Shown: one piece after another, positions 21,594 to 33,290 of the stretch | Position numbering within the stretch: position 1 is the stretch's first letter | Layout of the letters: each line of letters opens with the position of its first letter | NCBI RefSeq assembly: GCF_038502225.1 | Contig: NC_091369.1 | Location: 9,018,305 to 9,082,304, forward strand | DNA: 64,000 nucleotides | Source: Cherax quadricarinatus | Lineage: Eukaryota; Arthropoda; Malacostraca; Decapoda; Parastacidae | Direction: 5' to 3' | The notes under the pieces: generated by a model | The model's database searches: none | Seen by the model: only the letters and a program-made list of their open reading frames with translations | What the model was told of the DNA's origin: nothing | Made by a program: the position numbers and the translations under genes

Positions 21594-24500
21594 AACACTG
21601 ACGAGGCAAGTTTGTCCTCTTCACTGACGAGGCAAGTTTGTCCTCTTCACTGACGAGGCAAGTTTGTCCTCTTCACTGACGAGGCAAGTTTGTCCTCTTC
21701 ACTGACGAGGCAAGTTTGTCCTCTTCAATGACGAGGCAAGTTTGTCCTCTTCACTGACGAGGCAAGTTTGTCCTCTTCACTGACGAGGCAAGTTTGTCCT
21801 CTTCAATGACGAGGCAAGTTTGTCCTCTTCACTGACGAGGCAAGTTTGTCCTCTTCAATGACGAGGCAAGTTTGTCCTCTTCAATGACGAGGCAAGTTTG
21901 TCCTCTTCAATGACGAGGCAAGTTTGTCCTCTTCATTGACGAGGCAAGTTTGTCCTCTTCAATGACGAGTCAACTTTGTCCTCTTCACTGACGGGGCAAG
22001 TTTGTCCTCTTCAATGACGAGGCAAGTTTGTCCTCTTCACTGACGAGGCAAGTTTGTCCTCTTCACTGACGAGGCAAGTTTGTCCTCTTCACTGACGAGG
22101 CAAGTTTGTCCTCTTCATTGACGAGGCAAGTTTGTCCTCTTCACTGACGAGGCAAGTTTGTCCTCTTCACTAACGAGGCAAGTTTGTCCTCTTCACTGAC
22201 GGGGCAAGTTTGTCCTCTTCACTGACGAGGCAAGTTTGTCCTCTTCACTGACGAGGCAAGTTTGTCCTCTTCACTGACGAGGCAAGTTTGTCCTCTTCAC
22301 TGACGAGGCAAGTTTGTCCTCTTCACTGACGAGGCAAGTTTGTCCTCTTCACTGACGAGGCAAGTTTGTCCTCTTCACTGACGAGGCAAGTTTGTCCTCT
22401 TCACTGACGAGGCAAGTTTGTCCTCTTCACTGACGAGGCAAGTTTGTCCTCTTCACTGACGAGGCAAGTTTGTCCTCTTCACTGACGAGGCAAGTTTGTC
22501 CTCTTCACTGACGAGGCAAGTTTGTCCTCTTCACTGACGAGGCAAGTTTGTCCTCTTCACTGACGAGGCAAGTTTGTCCTCTTCAATGACGAGGCAAGTT
22601 TGTCCTCTTCACTGACGAGGCAACTTTGTCCTCTTCACTGACGAGGCAAGTTTGTCCTCTTCAATGACGAGGCAAGTTTGTCCTCTTCACTGACGAGGCA
22701 ACTTTGTCCTCTTCACTGACGAGGCAAGTTTGTCCTCTTCACTGACGAGGCAACTTTGTCCTCTTCACTGACGAGGCAACTTTGTCCTCTTCACTGACGA
22801 GGCAACTTTGTCCTCTTCACTGACGAGGCAAGTTTGTCCTCTTCACTGACGAGGCAAGTTTGTCCTCTTCACTGACGAGGCAAGTTTGTCCTCTTCACTG
22901 ACGAGGCAAGTTTGTCCTCTTCAATGACGAGGCAACTTTGTCCTCTTCACTGACGAGGCAACTTTGTCCTCTTCACTGACGAGGCAACTTTGTCCTCTTC
23001 ACTGACGAGGCAACTTTGTCCTCTTCACTGACGAGGCAAGTTTGTCCTCTTCACTGACGAGGCAAGTTTGTCCTCTTCACTAACGAGGCAACTTTGTCCT
23101 CTTCACTGACGGGGCAAGTTTGTCCTCTTCACTGACGAGGCAACTTTGTCCTCTTCACTGACGAGGCAAGTTTGTCCTCTTCACTGACGAGGCAAGTTTG
23201 TCCTCTTCACTAACGAGGCAAGTTTGTCCTCTTCACTGACGGGGCAAGTTTGTCCTCTTCACTGACGAGGCAAGTTTGTCCTCTTCACTAACGAGGCAAC
23301 TTTGTCCTCTTCACTGACGGGGCAAGTTTGTCCTCTTCACTGACGAGGCAACTTTGTCCTCTTCACTGACGAGGCAAGTTTGTCCTCTTCACTGACGAGG
23401 CAAGTTTGTCCTCTTCACTGACGAGGCAAGTTTGTCCTCTTCACTGACGGGGCAAGTTTGTCCTCTTCACTGACGAGGCAAGTTTGTCCTCTTCACTAAC
23501 GAGGCAACTTTGTCCTCTTCACTGACGGGGCAAGTTTGTCCTCTTCACTGACGAGGCAAGTTTGTCCTCTTCACTGACGAGGCAAGTTTGTCCTCTTCAC
23601 TGACGAGGCAAGTTTGTCCTCTTCACTGACGAGGCAAGTTTGTCCTCTTCAATGACGAGGCAAGTTTGTCCTCTTCACTAACGAGGCAACTTTGTCCTCT
23701 TCACTGACGAGGCAAGTTTGTCCTCTTCACTGACGAGGCAAGTTTGTCCTCTTCACTGACGAGGCAAGTTTGTCCTCTTCACTGACGAGGCAAGTTTGTC
23801 CTCTTCACTGACGAGGCAAGTTTGTCCTCTTCACTGACGAGGCAAGTTTTTCCTCTTCACTGACGAGGCAAGTTTGTCCTCTTCACTGACGAGGCAAGTT
23901 TGTCCTCTTCACTGACGAGGCAAGTTTGTCCTCTTCACTGACGAGGCAAGTTTGTCCTCTTCACTGACGAGGCAAGTTTGTCCTCTTCACTGACGAGGCA
24001 AGTTTGTCCTCTTCACTGACGAGGCAAGTTTGTCCTCTTCACTGACGAGGCAAGTTTGTCCTCTTCACTGACGAGGCAAGTTTGTCCTCTTCACTGACGA
24101 GGCAAGTTTGTCCTCTTCACTGACGAGGCAAGTTTGTCCTCTTCACTGACGAGGCAAGTTTGTCCTCTTCACTGACGAGGCAAGTTTGTCCTCTTCACTG
24201 ACGAGGCAAGTTTGTCCTCTTCACTGACGAGGCAAGTTTGTCCTCTTCACTGACGAGGCAAGTTTGTCCTCTTCACTGACGAGGCAAGTTTGTCCTCTTC
24301 ACTGACGAGGCAAGTTTGTCCTCTTCACTGACGAGGCAAGTTTGTCCTCTTCACTGACGAGGCAAGTTTGTCCTCTTCACTGACGAGGCAAGTTTGTCCT
24401 CTTCACTGACGAGGCAAGTTTGTCCTCTTCAATGACGAGGCAAGTTTGTCCTCTTCACTGACGAGGCAACTTTGTCCTCTTCACTGACGAGGCAAGTTTC

Positions 24501-27500
24501 TCCTCTTCAATGACGAGGCAAGTTTGTCCTCTTCACTGACGAGGCAACTTTGTCCTCTTCACTGACGAGGCAAGTTTGTCCTCTTCAATGACGAGGCAAC
24601 TTTGTCCTCTTCACTGACGAGGCAACTTTGTCCTCTTCACTGACGAGGCAAGTTTGTCCTCTTCACTGACGAGGCAAGTTTGTCCTCTTCACTGACGAGG
24701 CAAGTTTGTCCTCTTCACTGACGAGGCAAGTTTGTCCTCTTCACTGACGAGGCAAGTTTGTCCTCTTCAATGACGAGGCAACTTTGTCCTCTTCACTGAC
24801 GAGGCAACTTTGTCCTCTTCACTGACGAGGCAACTTTGTCCTCTTCACTGACGAGGCAAGTTTGTCCTCTTCACTGACGAGGCAAGTTTGTCCTCTTCAC
24901 TGACGAGGCAAGTTTGTCCTCTTCACTAACGAGGCAACTTTGTCCTCTTCACTGACGGGGCAAGTTTGTCCTCTTCACTGACGAGGCAACTTTGTCCTCT
25001 TCACTGACGAGGCAAGTTTGTCCTCTTCACTGACGAGGCAAGTTTGTCCTCTTCACTGACGAGGCAAGTTTGTCCTCTTCACTGACGGGGCAAGTTTGTC
25101 CTCTTCACTGACGAGGCAAGTTTGTCCTCTTCACTGACGAGGCAACTTTGTCCTCTTCACTGACGGGGCAACTTTGTCCTCTTCACTGACGAGGCAACTT
25201 TGTCCTCTTCACTGACGAGGCAAGTTTGTCCTCTTCACTGACGAGGCAAGTTTGTCCTCTTCACTGACGAGGCAAGTTTGTCCTCTTCACTGACGGGGCA
25301 AGTTTGTCCTCTTCACTGACGAGGCAAGTTTGTCCTCTTCACTAACGAGGCAACTTTGTCCTCTTCACTGACGGGGCAAGTTTGTCCTCTTCACTGACGA
25401 GGCAAGTTTATCCTCTTCACTGACGAGGCAAGTTTGTCCTCTTCACTGACGAGGCAAGTTTGTCCTCTTCACTGACGAGGCAAGTTTGTCCTCTTCACTG
25501 ACGAGGCAAGTTTGTCCTCTTCACTGACGAGGCAAGTTTGTCCTCTTCACTGACGAGGCAAGTTTGTCCTCTTCACTGACGAGGCAAGTTTGTCCTCTTC
25601 ACTGACGGGGCAAGTTTGTCCTCTTCACTGACGAGGCAAGTTTGTCCTCTTCACTGACGAGGCAAGTTTGTCCTCTTCACTGACGAGGCAAGTTTGTCCT
25701 CTTCACTGACGAGGCAAGTTTGTCCTCTTCACTGACGAGGCAAGTTTGTCCTCTTCACTGACGAGGCAAGTTTGTCCTCTTCACTGACGAGGCAAGTTTG
25801 TCCTCTTCACTGACGAGGCAAGTTTGTCCTCTTCACTGACGAGGCAAGTTTGTCCTCTTCACTGACGAGGCAAGTTTGTCCTCTTCACTGACGAGGCAAG
25901 TTTGTCCTCTTCACTGACGAGGCAAGTTTGTCCTCTTCACTGACGAGGCAAGTTTGTCCTCTTCACTGACGAGGCAAGTTTGTCCTCTTCACTGACGGGG
26001 CAAGTTTGTCCTCTTCACTGACGAGGCAAGTTTGTCCTCTTCAATGACGAGGCAAGTTTGTCCTCTTCAATGACGAGGCAAGTTTGTCCTCTTCACTGAC
26101 GAGGCAAGTTTGTCCTCTTCACTGACGAGGCAAGTTTGTCCTCTTCAATGACGAGGCAAGTTTGTCCTCTTCAATGACGAGGCAAGTTTGTCCTCTTCAA
26201 TGACGAGGCAAGTTTGTCCTCTTCACTGACGAGGCAAGTTTGTCCTCTTCACTGACGAGGCAAGTTTGTCCTCTTCACTAACGATGCAAGTTTGTCCTCT
26301 TCACTGACGGGGCAAGTTTGTCCTCTTCACTGACGAGGCAAGTTTGTCCTCTTCACTGACGAGGCAAGTTTGTCCTCTTCACTGACGGGGCAAGTTTGTC
26401 CTCTTCACTGACGGGGCAAGTTTGTCCTCTTCACTGACGAGGCAAGTTTGTCCTCTTCACTGACGGGGCAAGTTTGTCCTCTTAACTGACGGGGCAAGTT
26501 TGTCCTCTTCACTGACGGGGCAAGTTTGTCCTCTTCACTGACGAGGCAAGTTTGTCCTCTTCACTGACGGGGCAAGTTTGTCCTCTTCACTGACGAGGCA
26601 ACTTTGTCCTCTTCAATGACGAGGCAAGTTTGTCCTCTTCAATGACAGGGCAACTTTGTCCTCTTCAATGACGAGGCAACTTTGTCCTCTTCAATGACGA
26701 GGCAACTTTGTCCTCTTCACTGACGAGGCAACTTTGTCCTCTTCACTGACGAGGCAACTTTGTCCTCTTCACTAACGAGGCAAGTTTGTCCTCTTCACTA
26801 ACGGGGCAAGTTTGTCCTCTTCACTAACGGGGCAAGTTTGTCCTCTTCACTAACGGGGCAAGTTTGTCCTCTTCACTAACGAGGCAAGTTTGTCCTCTTC
26901 ACTAACGAGGCAACTTTGTCCTCTTCACTGACGAGGCAACTTTGTCCTCTTCACTGACGAGGCAAGTTTGTCCTCTTCACTAACGGGGCAAGTTTGTCCT
27001 CTTCACTAACGGGGCAAGTTTGTCCTCTTCACTGACGAGGCAAGTTTGTCCTCTTCACTGACGAGGCAAGTTTGTCCTCTTCACTAACGAGGCAAGTTTG
27101 TCCTCTTCACTAACGAGGCAAGTTTGTCCTCTTCACTGACGAGGCAAGTTTGTCCTCTTCACTAACGAGGCAAGTTTGTCCTCTTCACTAACGAGGCAAG
27201 TTTGTCCTCTTCACTAACGAGGCAAGTTTGTCCTCTTCACTAACGAGGCAAGTTTGTCCTCTTCACTAACGAGGCAAGTTTGTCCTCTTCACTAATGGGG
27301 CAAGTTTGTCCTCTTCACTAACGGGGCAAGTTTGTCCTCTTCACTAACGAGGCAAGTTTGTCCTCTTCACTAACGAGGCAACTTTGTCCTCTTCACTGAC
27401 GAGGCAACTTTGTCCTCTTCACTGACGAGGCAAGTTTGTCCTCTTCACTAACGGGGCAAGTTTGTCCTCTTCACTAACGGGGCAAGTTTGTCCTCTTCAC

Positions 27501-27763
27501 TGACGAGGCAAGTTTGTCCTCTTCACTGACGAGGCAAGTTTGTCCTCTTCACTAACGAGGCAAGTTTGTCCTCTTCACTAACGAGGCAAGTTTGTCCTCT
27601 TCACTGACGAGGCAAGTTTGTCCTCTTCACTAACGAGGCAAGTTTGTCCTCTTCACTAACGAGGCAAGTTTGTCCTCTTCACTAACGAGGCAAGTTTGTC
27701 CTCTTCACTAACGAGGCAAGTTTGTCCTCTTCACTAACGGGGCAAGTTTGTCCTCTTCACTGC
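21594..27763. repeat. 26-bp minisatellite, ~237 copies
   Basis: Unit ttcactgacgaggcaagttt plus gtcctc, 26 bp, with no length variation seen. Variant sites are ACTGACG/AATGACG/ACTAACG, GAGG/GGGG and CAAGTTT/CAACTTT. Variants are not random. ACTAACG dominates the last kilobase, and the variant string repeats with an 18-unit (468-bp) period across about 26773-27740. A longer similarity at 71 units (1846 bp) links blocks near 22925 and 24771. It ends abruptly at ttcactgcggtac. Confidence 0.98.
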
Positions 27764-28188
27764 GGTACATTTCTAGATATGTATGGAAAAATTGTCGTAT
27801 TTGGTAAAATGTTCTTTGTCAGTTTGTATTAAAGTAAAAATTGGAGGCTCATCAAATAACAGCTTGAGAAAATTATGTCACTGCGTAAATAAAATTAGAA
27901 GCTTTTCATTCACGTATTTATTTACAGCATTGATTGATTTACAAAATCCATTACTTATCAATAAGAAAGCAAAGTTTCAGACATGTGGAATCCAATGAAT
28001 TATTACTTAGTCGTTTGACAACAAAAAAATATTTTAAAACAATTCGGCTTCTTTGAAAAAAAAAAACTTTGCAAAGCGCAATTCAAGTAGATTACTGCAA
28101 ATATGATGTTACTTTACAACACATGTGCATCCTACAAACATTTCAATAATTCAACCAGTTCTATTTGAACAGAAAATTATTTTGATAT
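27764..28188. other. Unique AT-rich spacer
   Basis: No gene, RNA or repeat supported. Confidence 0.5.
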
Positions 28189-28385
28189 AAATACTGTTTT
28201 GTAAAGTAAAAGGACACAAGTGCAACTAATGTGACATTTATTGTGGCAACGTTTCGCTCTCCAGGCTTGATAAAGCTCCTGGAGAGCGAAACGTTGCCAC
28301 AATAAATGTCACATTAGTTGCACTTGTGTCCTTTTACTTTACATATTGTCGGTAATTCTACCAACTTTATTACAAATACTGTTTT
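28189..28385 (+). mobile_element. Hairpin element F3, perfect 65-bp arms, 12-bp TSD
   Basis: Target duplication AAATACTGTTTT at 28189-28200 and 28374-28385. Directly inside it the left arm, 28201-28265 (starts gtaaagtaaaaggacacaag, ends gtttcgctctccagg), is a perfect reverse complement of 28278-28342, with a 12-nt spacer. A 31-nt unique tail (28343-28373, containing attgtcggtaattctacc) precedes the right duplication. The tail recurs in the related copy at 48686. No coding capacity. The perfect arms mean recent origin or homogenisation. Confidence 0.92.
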
Positions 28386-28683
28386 AGCAATTACCTTTAA
28401 TATGCTGCATACAGAAAAAGTCCTTAACCTCTGACGCAATACACTATCTGAATTGCATATTACATGTCAATTTACTTTTATACATAGCAGTAGCCAGCTC
28501 ATTCTACTGTGTATAGTGTAGGCAACATAAATCAGCAATAGTTAAAGAATATGACGGTAATATTCTTCATAAGCGAGTAGGGTTGCTAATAATTAAGCTC
28601 CCAATTCAAATAAATTTATCTACATTTCCTCTTCCACAAATTGTTTAAAATAAAAAAGGTTTAAAATAAACAGCAGTAAATGG
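28386..28683. other. AT-rich spacer
   Basis: Nothing recognised. Confidence 0.5.
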
Positions 28684-28812
28684 TTGTAAACTGGCCAAGC
28701 TTCATTTAAGGCCAAGTGTCGATGTAAGCTGATCAAGCTTTATTCAGTAAAGGTTAGGTGTGGTTATAGTTTGGTCGAGGTTCACTCAAGGCTGAGTGTA
28801 TTTATAGGTTGC
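28684..28812. repeat. Degenerate ~41-bp tandem repeat, 3 copies
   Basis: Three diverged units share tgg(c/t)c(a/g)AGcTTcA(c)t...AagGc..AgtGT and a following tgTaag/taTAgt. Visible on direct comparison of 28684-28726, 28727-28768 and 28769-28812. Confidence 0.5.
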
Positions 28813-29049
28813 TTAAAAGCTTTATTTATTTCTGGGTGTAGAACACAGTATGTGCAGTGGGTCCGCAAAGATTATGTTCCTTGATGTACTGACTGATATC
28901 AAAGTTGTTGCCGTCATTAATACTCTTGGGAATAGACTGAAACTCTGGGTTTTCGCTAATTCGCTGTTCAAAGAGGTAGACTGTGTACCGATGTCTGACA
29001 GGTTGCTGTGTCGTAGGGGGTTGAATGTAGTCTGTGGGAAAAAAAAGTG
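28813..29049. other. Unassigned segment
   Basis: A short forward open frame (28850-29050) and an antisense one exist. No family was recognised and no splice support was seen. Confidence 0.35.
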
Positions 29050-29175
29050 ATTGTTATTAAATCCACGGGAAAACGCTAAACCCCAAAGGTCATGCAGGCT
29101 CTGCTGAATGGAAGGCAATCAGATTTGATCCAAGGAAGAGGAGGGTAGGTCCAGTTCTTCGGATCAAAATCCCTT
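29050..29175 (-). mobile_element. Family S retroposon
   Basis: gtgattgttattaaatcc tail, cgggaaaacgctaaacccc, aaaggtcatgcaggctctgc, ggcaatcagatttgatccaa and gttcttcggatcaaaatccc. Confidence 0.75.
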
Positions 29176-29459
29176 CGCTGTAGGTAAATGGATTAACTTG
29201 CAACAAGCCAGGAGCTCTATTAAGCTTATTGAAAGACGAACAAAACTAACTTTAAATAAAATATCCAAACATTGCAACCGTAACTTGAGTGTCAATATAT
29301 ATCATATATACATATTCTCAAAGAGCTTCACAGAAAGCATTCTTCAGCGGTGCCTAATACTTAATAACGACAAACACTAGCCCACATGTACCATGCAAAT
29401 TTTATATATAATGGATGTTATGACTGTATGTATATAATATATATGTATTTTGTCTACAT
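29176..29459. other. AT-rich spacer
   Basis: No feature supported. Confidence 0.4.
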
Positions 29460-29830
29460 ATATGTCATGTCCAATAGGTAAAATTGGTCAATTAACAAGA
29501 ACTCATTTAAAGTTTTAAGTCCTTTCTAAAATTTCCTCTTACGTTTAAAGATATATTTTTTTAATTTATGTTAATGTAAAAATTAATAATTTTGTACCAA
29601 AAGAACCCTAGAAAGCTTACCTAGCACAATTTAATTTAGCCTAATCCAACTAAATAGTTTAGATAAGTTTACAATAATTTAATAAACAATGAAATATATT
29701 TTTTTTCGTTAGGTTCAGAATGAATTCTGCGAAATTAGCGTATACACAAATTTTCGCTTGCCTTATTCGGCAAGAAAAGCGTTGCTATTTAAGCCAAAAT
29801 CGGAAGTTTTACCTATTCGGCACAATATAT
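29460..29830 (-). mobile_element. MITE-like element M1
   Basis: An AT-rich ~370-bp repeat with decayed inverted ends (atatgtcatgtccaata and ctattcggcacaatatat) and internal landmarks caattaacaagaactcattt, acgtttaaagatatatttt and cgttaggttcagaatgaatt. It is inverted relative to the three other copies (30823, 51657, 53216) and lies in TA-rich DNA. Non-coding. Confidence 0.85.
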
Positions 29831-30052
29831 GTATATATAATGGGAAGTACAATGCCTGCACTTTAAAGGAGGGGTTTGGGATATCGGCAGTTTGGAGGGA
29901 CTTCTAAACTGTCGTACCTGAGCGCCTCTGCAAACAGTGATTATGTGTGCTGTGAAAGTGTTGAATGACAGTATTTTTCTTTTTTGGGAGGATTTTCTTT
30001 TTGGGTCACCCTGCCTCGGTGGGAGACGACCGACGTGTTGAAATATATATAA
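29831..30052 (+). mobile_element. RTE family C 3' UTR fragment (C0)
   Basis: Solo 3' end with the family landmarks gggaagtacaatgcctgcac, aaaggaggggtttgggatat, gggtcaccctgcctcggtgg and gagacgaccgacgtgttgaaa. Immediately next to MITE M1 and a TA tract. Confidence 0.88.
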
Positions 30053-30068
30053 TATTATTTATATATAT

Positions 30069-30737
30069 ACCTGGAGTTTACCTGGAGAGAGTTCCGGGGG
30101 GTCAATGCCCCCGCGGCCCGGTCTGTGACCAGGCCTCCTGGTGGATCAGAGCCTGATCAACCAGGCTGTTGCTGTTGGCTGCACGCAAACCAACGTACGA
30201 GCCACAGCCCGGCTGGTCAGGAACCGACTTTAGGTGCTTGTCCAGTGCCAGCTTGAAGACTGCCAGGGGTCTGTTGGTAATCCCCCTTATGTATGCTGGG
30301 AGGCAGTTGAGCAGTCTCGGGCCCCTGACACTTATTGTATGGTCTCTTAACGTGCTAGTGACACCCCTGCTTTTCATTGGGGGGATGTTGCCACGTCTGC
30401 CAAGTCTTTTGCTTTCGTAGTGAGTGATTTTCGTGTGCAAGTTCGGTACTAGTCCCTCTAGGATTTTCCAGGTGTATATAATCATGTATCTCTCCCGCCT
30501 GCGTTCCAGGGAATACAGGTTTAGGAACCTCAAGCGCTCCCAGTAATTGAGGTGTTTTATCTCCGTTATGCGCGCCGTGAAGGTTCTCTGTACATTTTCT
30601 AGGTCAGCAATTTCACTTGCCTTGAAAGGTGCTGTTAGTGTGCAGCAATATTCCAGCCTAGATAGAACAAGTGACCTGAAGAGTGTCATCATGGGCTTGG
30701 CCTCCCTAGTTTTGAAGGTTCTCATTATCCATATATT
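30069..30737 (-). mobile_element. LINE family B copy, 5'-truncated
   Basis: The minus strand encodes about 220 residues of a LINE C-terminal region: [81 protein letters not shown] and PAYIRGITNRPLAVFKLALD. The 3' UTR ends in the doubled acctggagttt/acctggagag motif on the left. No catalytic RT motifs remain. The frame runs on into the TA tract and MITE M2 only by chance. Confidence 0.85.

Positions 30738-30822
<85 letters not shown>
30738..30822. repeat. (AT)n microsatellite
   Basis: About 40 AT units between LINE B and MITE M2. Confidence 0.97.
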
Positions 30823-30829
<7 letters not shown>

Positions 30830-31218
30830 GTGCCGAATAGGCAGAACTTGCGATCTTGGCTAAAATAGCAACACTCATCTTGCCATATATGACAAGTGAA
30901 AATTTGTGTATGCAATAATTTCGCCAAAATAACTCTGAACCTAACGAAAAAAATATATTTATCTGTGTTTGTTTAGTATTAAATTATTGTAAACAAATCT
31001 AAAATATATATAGTTGGGTTAGGCTAAAATAAATTGTTCTTGTTATAATAAGGTTAGGTAAGTTTTCTAAGATTCTTTAGGTGCAAAATAAAAAAAATTT
31101 TCACTAACATTAATGAAAAAAATATATCTTTAAACGTATAAGAGAAAATTTTAGAAAGGACTTAATTTTAAAAGAGTTCTTGCTAATTGACCAGTTTTAC
31201 ATATTCGGCACGACATAT
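30823..31218 (+). mobile_element. MITE M2, 396 bp
   Basis: Perfect 17-bp terminal inverted repeats: atatgtcgtgccgaata at 30823 and its complement tattcggcacgacatat at 31202-31218, flanked on both sides by TA repeats. AT-rich and non-coding. TIR length, size and TA target suggest a Tc1/mariner-type non-autonomous element; the superfamily is an inference. Confidence 0.9.
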
Positions 31219-31598
31219 ATATATATTCTCAAACAGCCTTCGAAGAAATTAATATGACAAGTCAAATTAGAATGGCACAGAATAAAAATGTGTGTACTTA
31301 CCAAAACTGTTTCGTCCGGTCATCAACATTCCCAGCACAATATCAACTCCCTGTTGTAAAGATAATTATGAAAATACATTCATTAGTCTGAGGTAAAAGC
31401 AAAATAAAAAATGGAAGGTTTAAAGAAAAGTTTAATTATAGTGTACTGTTATTACAACAATGCCATTATTATACAATAAATAAAATAAAGCTATATGACA
31501 AAGAAAATAGGTCGTTCATGAATTTTACTTCGTTACTACAGTAAAGAACAGTAAGATAAGGAAGTGGCTCCCTACCAGATATATTTATAAAATCAACA
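31219..31598. other. AT-rich spacer
   Basis: Contains ccaaaactgtttcgtccgg (about 31304), reminiscent of the hairpin-element arm core, without a partner arm. No gene. Confidence 0.4.
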
Positions 31599-33290
31599 TT
31601 TTTTTTTCAACAAGTCAGCCGTCTCCCACCGAGGCAGGGTGACCCAAAAAGAAATAAAAAATCCCCAAAAAGAAAATACTTTTCATCATTCAATACTTTC
31701 ACTTCACTCATGCATAATCACTGTCTTTGCAGAGGCGCCCAGATACAACAGTTTAGAAGCATATATGAAGATATATAACATATCTCTCCAAACTGCCAAT
31801 ATCCAAACCTCTCCTTTAAAGTGCAGGTATTGTACTTCCTATTTCCAGTACTCAAGTGCGGCTATATAAAAATAACAGGTATTCCTGAATACTTTCACTA
31901 AATATTACCCTGCTCACACTCCAAAAGCTCGTGTCCCAAAAACCATTCGTCTCCATTCACCCCTATCTAACACGCTCACACACGCTTGCTGGAAGTCCAA
32001 GCCCCTCGCCCACAAAACCTCCTTTACCCCCTCCATCCAACCTTTTCGAGGACGACTCCTACTCCGCCTTCCTTTCCCTACAGATTATACGCTCTCCAAG
32101 TCATTCTACTTTGATCCATTTTCTCTAAATGACCAAACCACCTCAACCCCTCTTCCGCCCTCTGACTAATTCTTTTATTAACTCCACACCTTCTCCTAAT
32201 TTTCACACTCCGAATCCTCTGCATAATATTTACACTACACATTGCCCTTAGACAGGACATCTCCACCGCCTCCATCCGCCGCCTCGCTGCAGCATTTGCA
32301 ACCCAAGCTTCATACCCATATAAGAGTGTTGCTACCACTATATTTTCATACATTCCCTTCTTTACCTCCGTTTATAACGTTTTTTGTCTTCACAAATACC
32401 TCAATGCACCACTCGCCTTTTTTCTTTCAATTCTATGATTAGCCTCATCCTTCATAAATCCATCTGCTGACACGCCAACTCCCAAATATCTGAGAGCATT
32501 CACTTCTTCCATACTCCCTCTCTCCAATGTGATATCCAATTTTTCTTTAAATCTTTTGATACCCTCATCAACTAACTCTTACCCATGTTCACTTTCAACT
32601 TTCTACCTTTACACACCCTCCCAAACTCATCCACTGACCTTTGCAACTTTTCTTTAGTCTCCCATAAGCACAGTATCAACAGCAAAAAGTAACTTTGTCA
32701 ACTCCCATTTTGTATTTGAATCCCCGTAATTTAATCCCACCCTTCTCCCTAACACCCTAGCATTTACTTCTTTCAAAACTCCATCTATAAATATATTAAA
32801 CAACCATGGTGACATTACACATCCCTGTCTAAGACCTACTTTTCCGGGGAAGTATTCTCCCTCTCTTCTACACACCCTAACCTGAGCCTCAAAATACTTT
32901 TTACAGCATTTAGTAACTACCTATTCCATATACTTGCAACATCTGCCACATTGCTCCTCTATCCACTCTATCATATGCCTTTTCTAAATTCATAAATGCA
33001 ATAAAAACTTCCCTACCTTTACCTAAATACTGTTCACATATATGCTTTAATGTAAACACTCGATCTATACATCCCCTACCACTCTAAAGCCTCCTTGCTC
33101 ATCTGCAGTCCTACTCTCTCTTACCCCTAATTCTTTCAATAATAACCATACCGTACACTTTACCTGTTATACTCAATAAACTTATTCCCCTATAATTTTT
33201 ACAATCTCTCTTGTCCCCCTTCTCTTTATATAAAGGAACTATACATGCTCTTTGCCAATCCCTAGGTACCTTCCCCTCTTTCATGCATTT

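Noticed and set aside
21594..27763. A CRE (TGACG) half-site array as a regulatory element
   Set aside because: TGACG occurs simply because it is in the 26-bp unit, and many units carry TAACG, so no selection on it is visible.
28850..29118. Short frames on both strands
   Set aside because: No domain, no splice signals and no family resemblance; left as unassigned.
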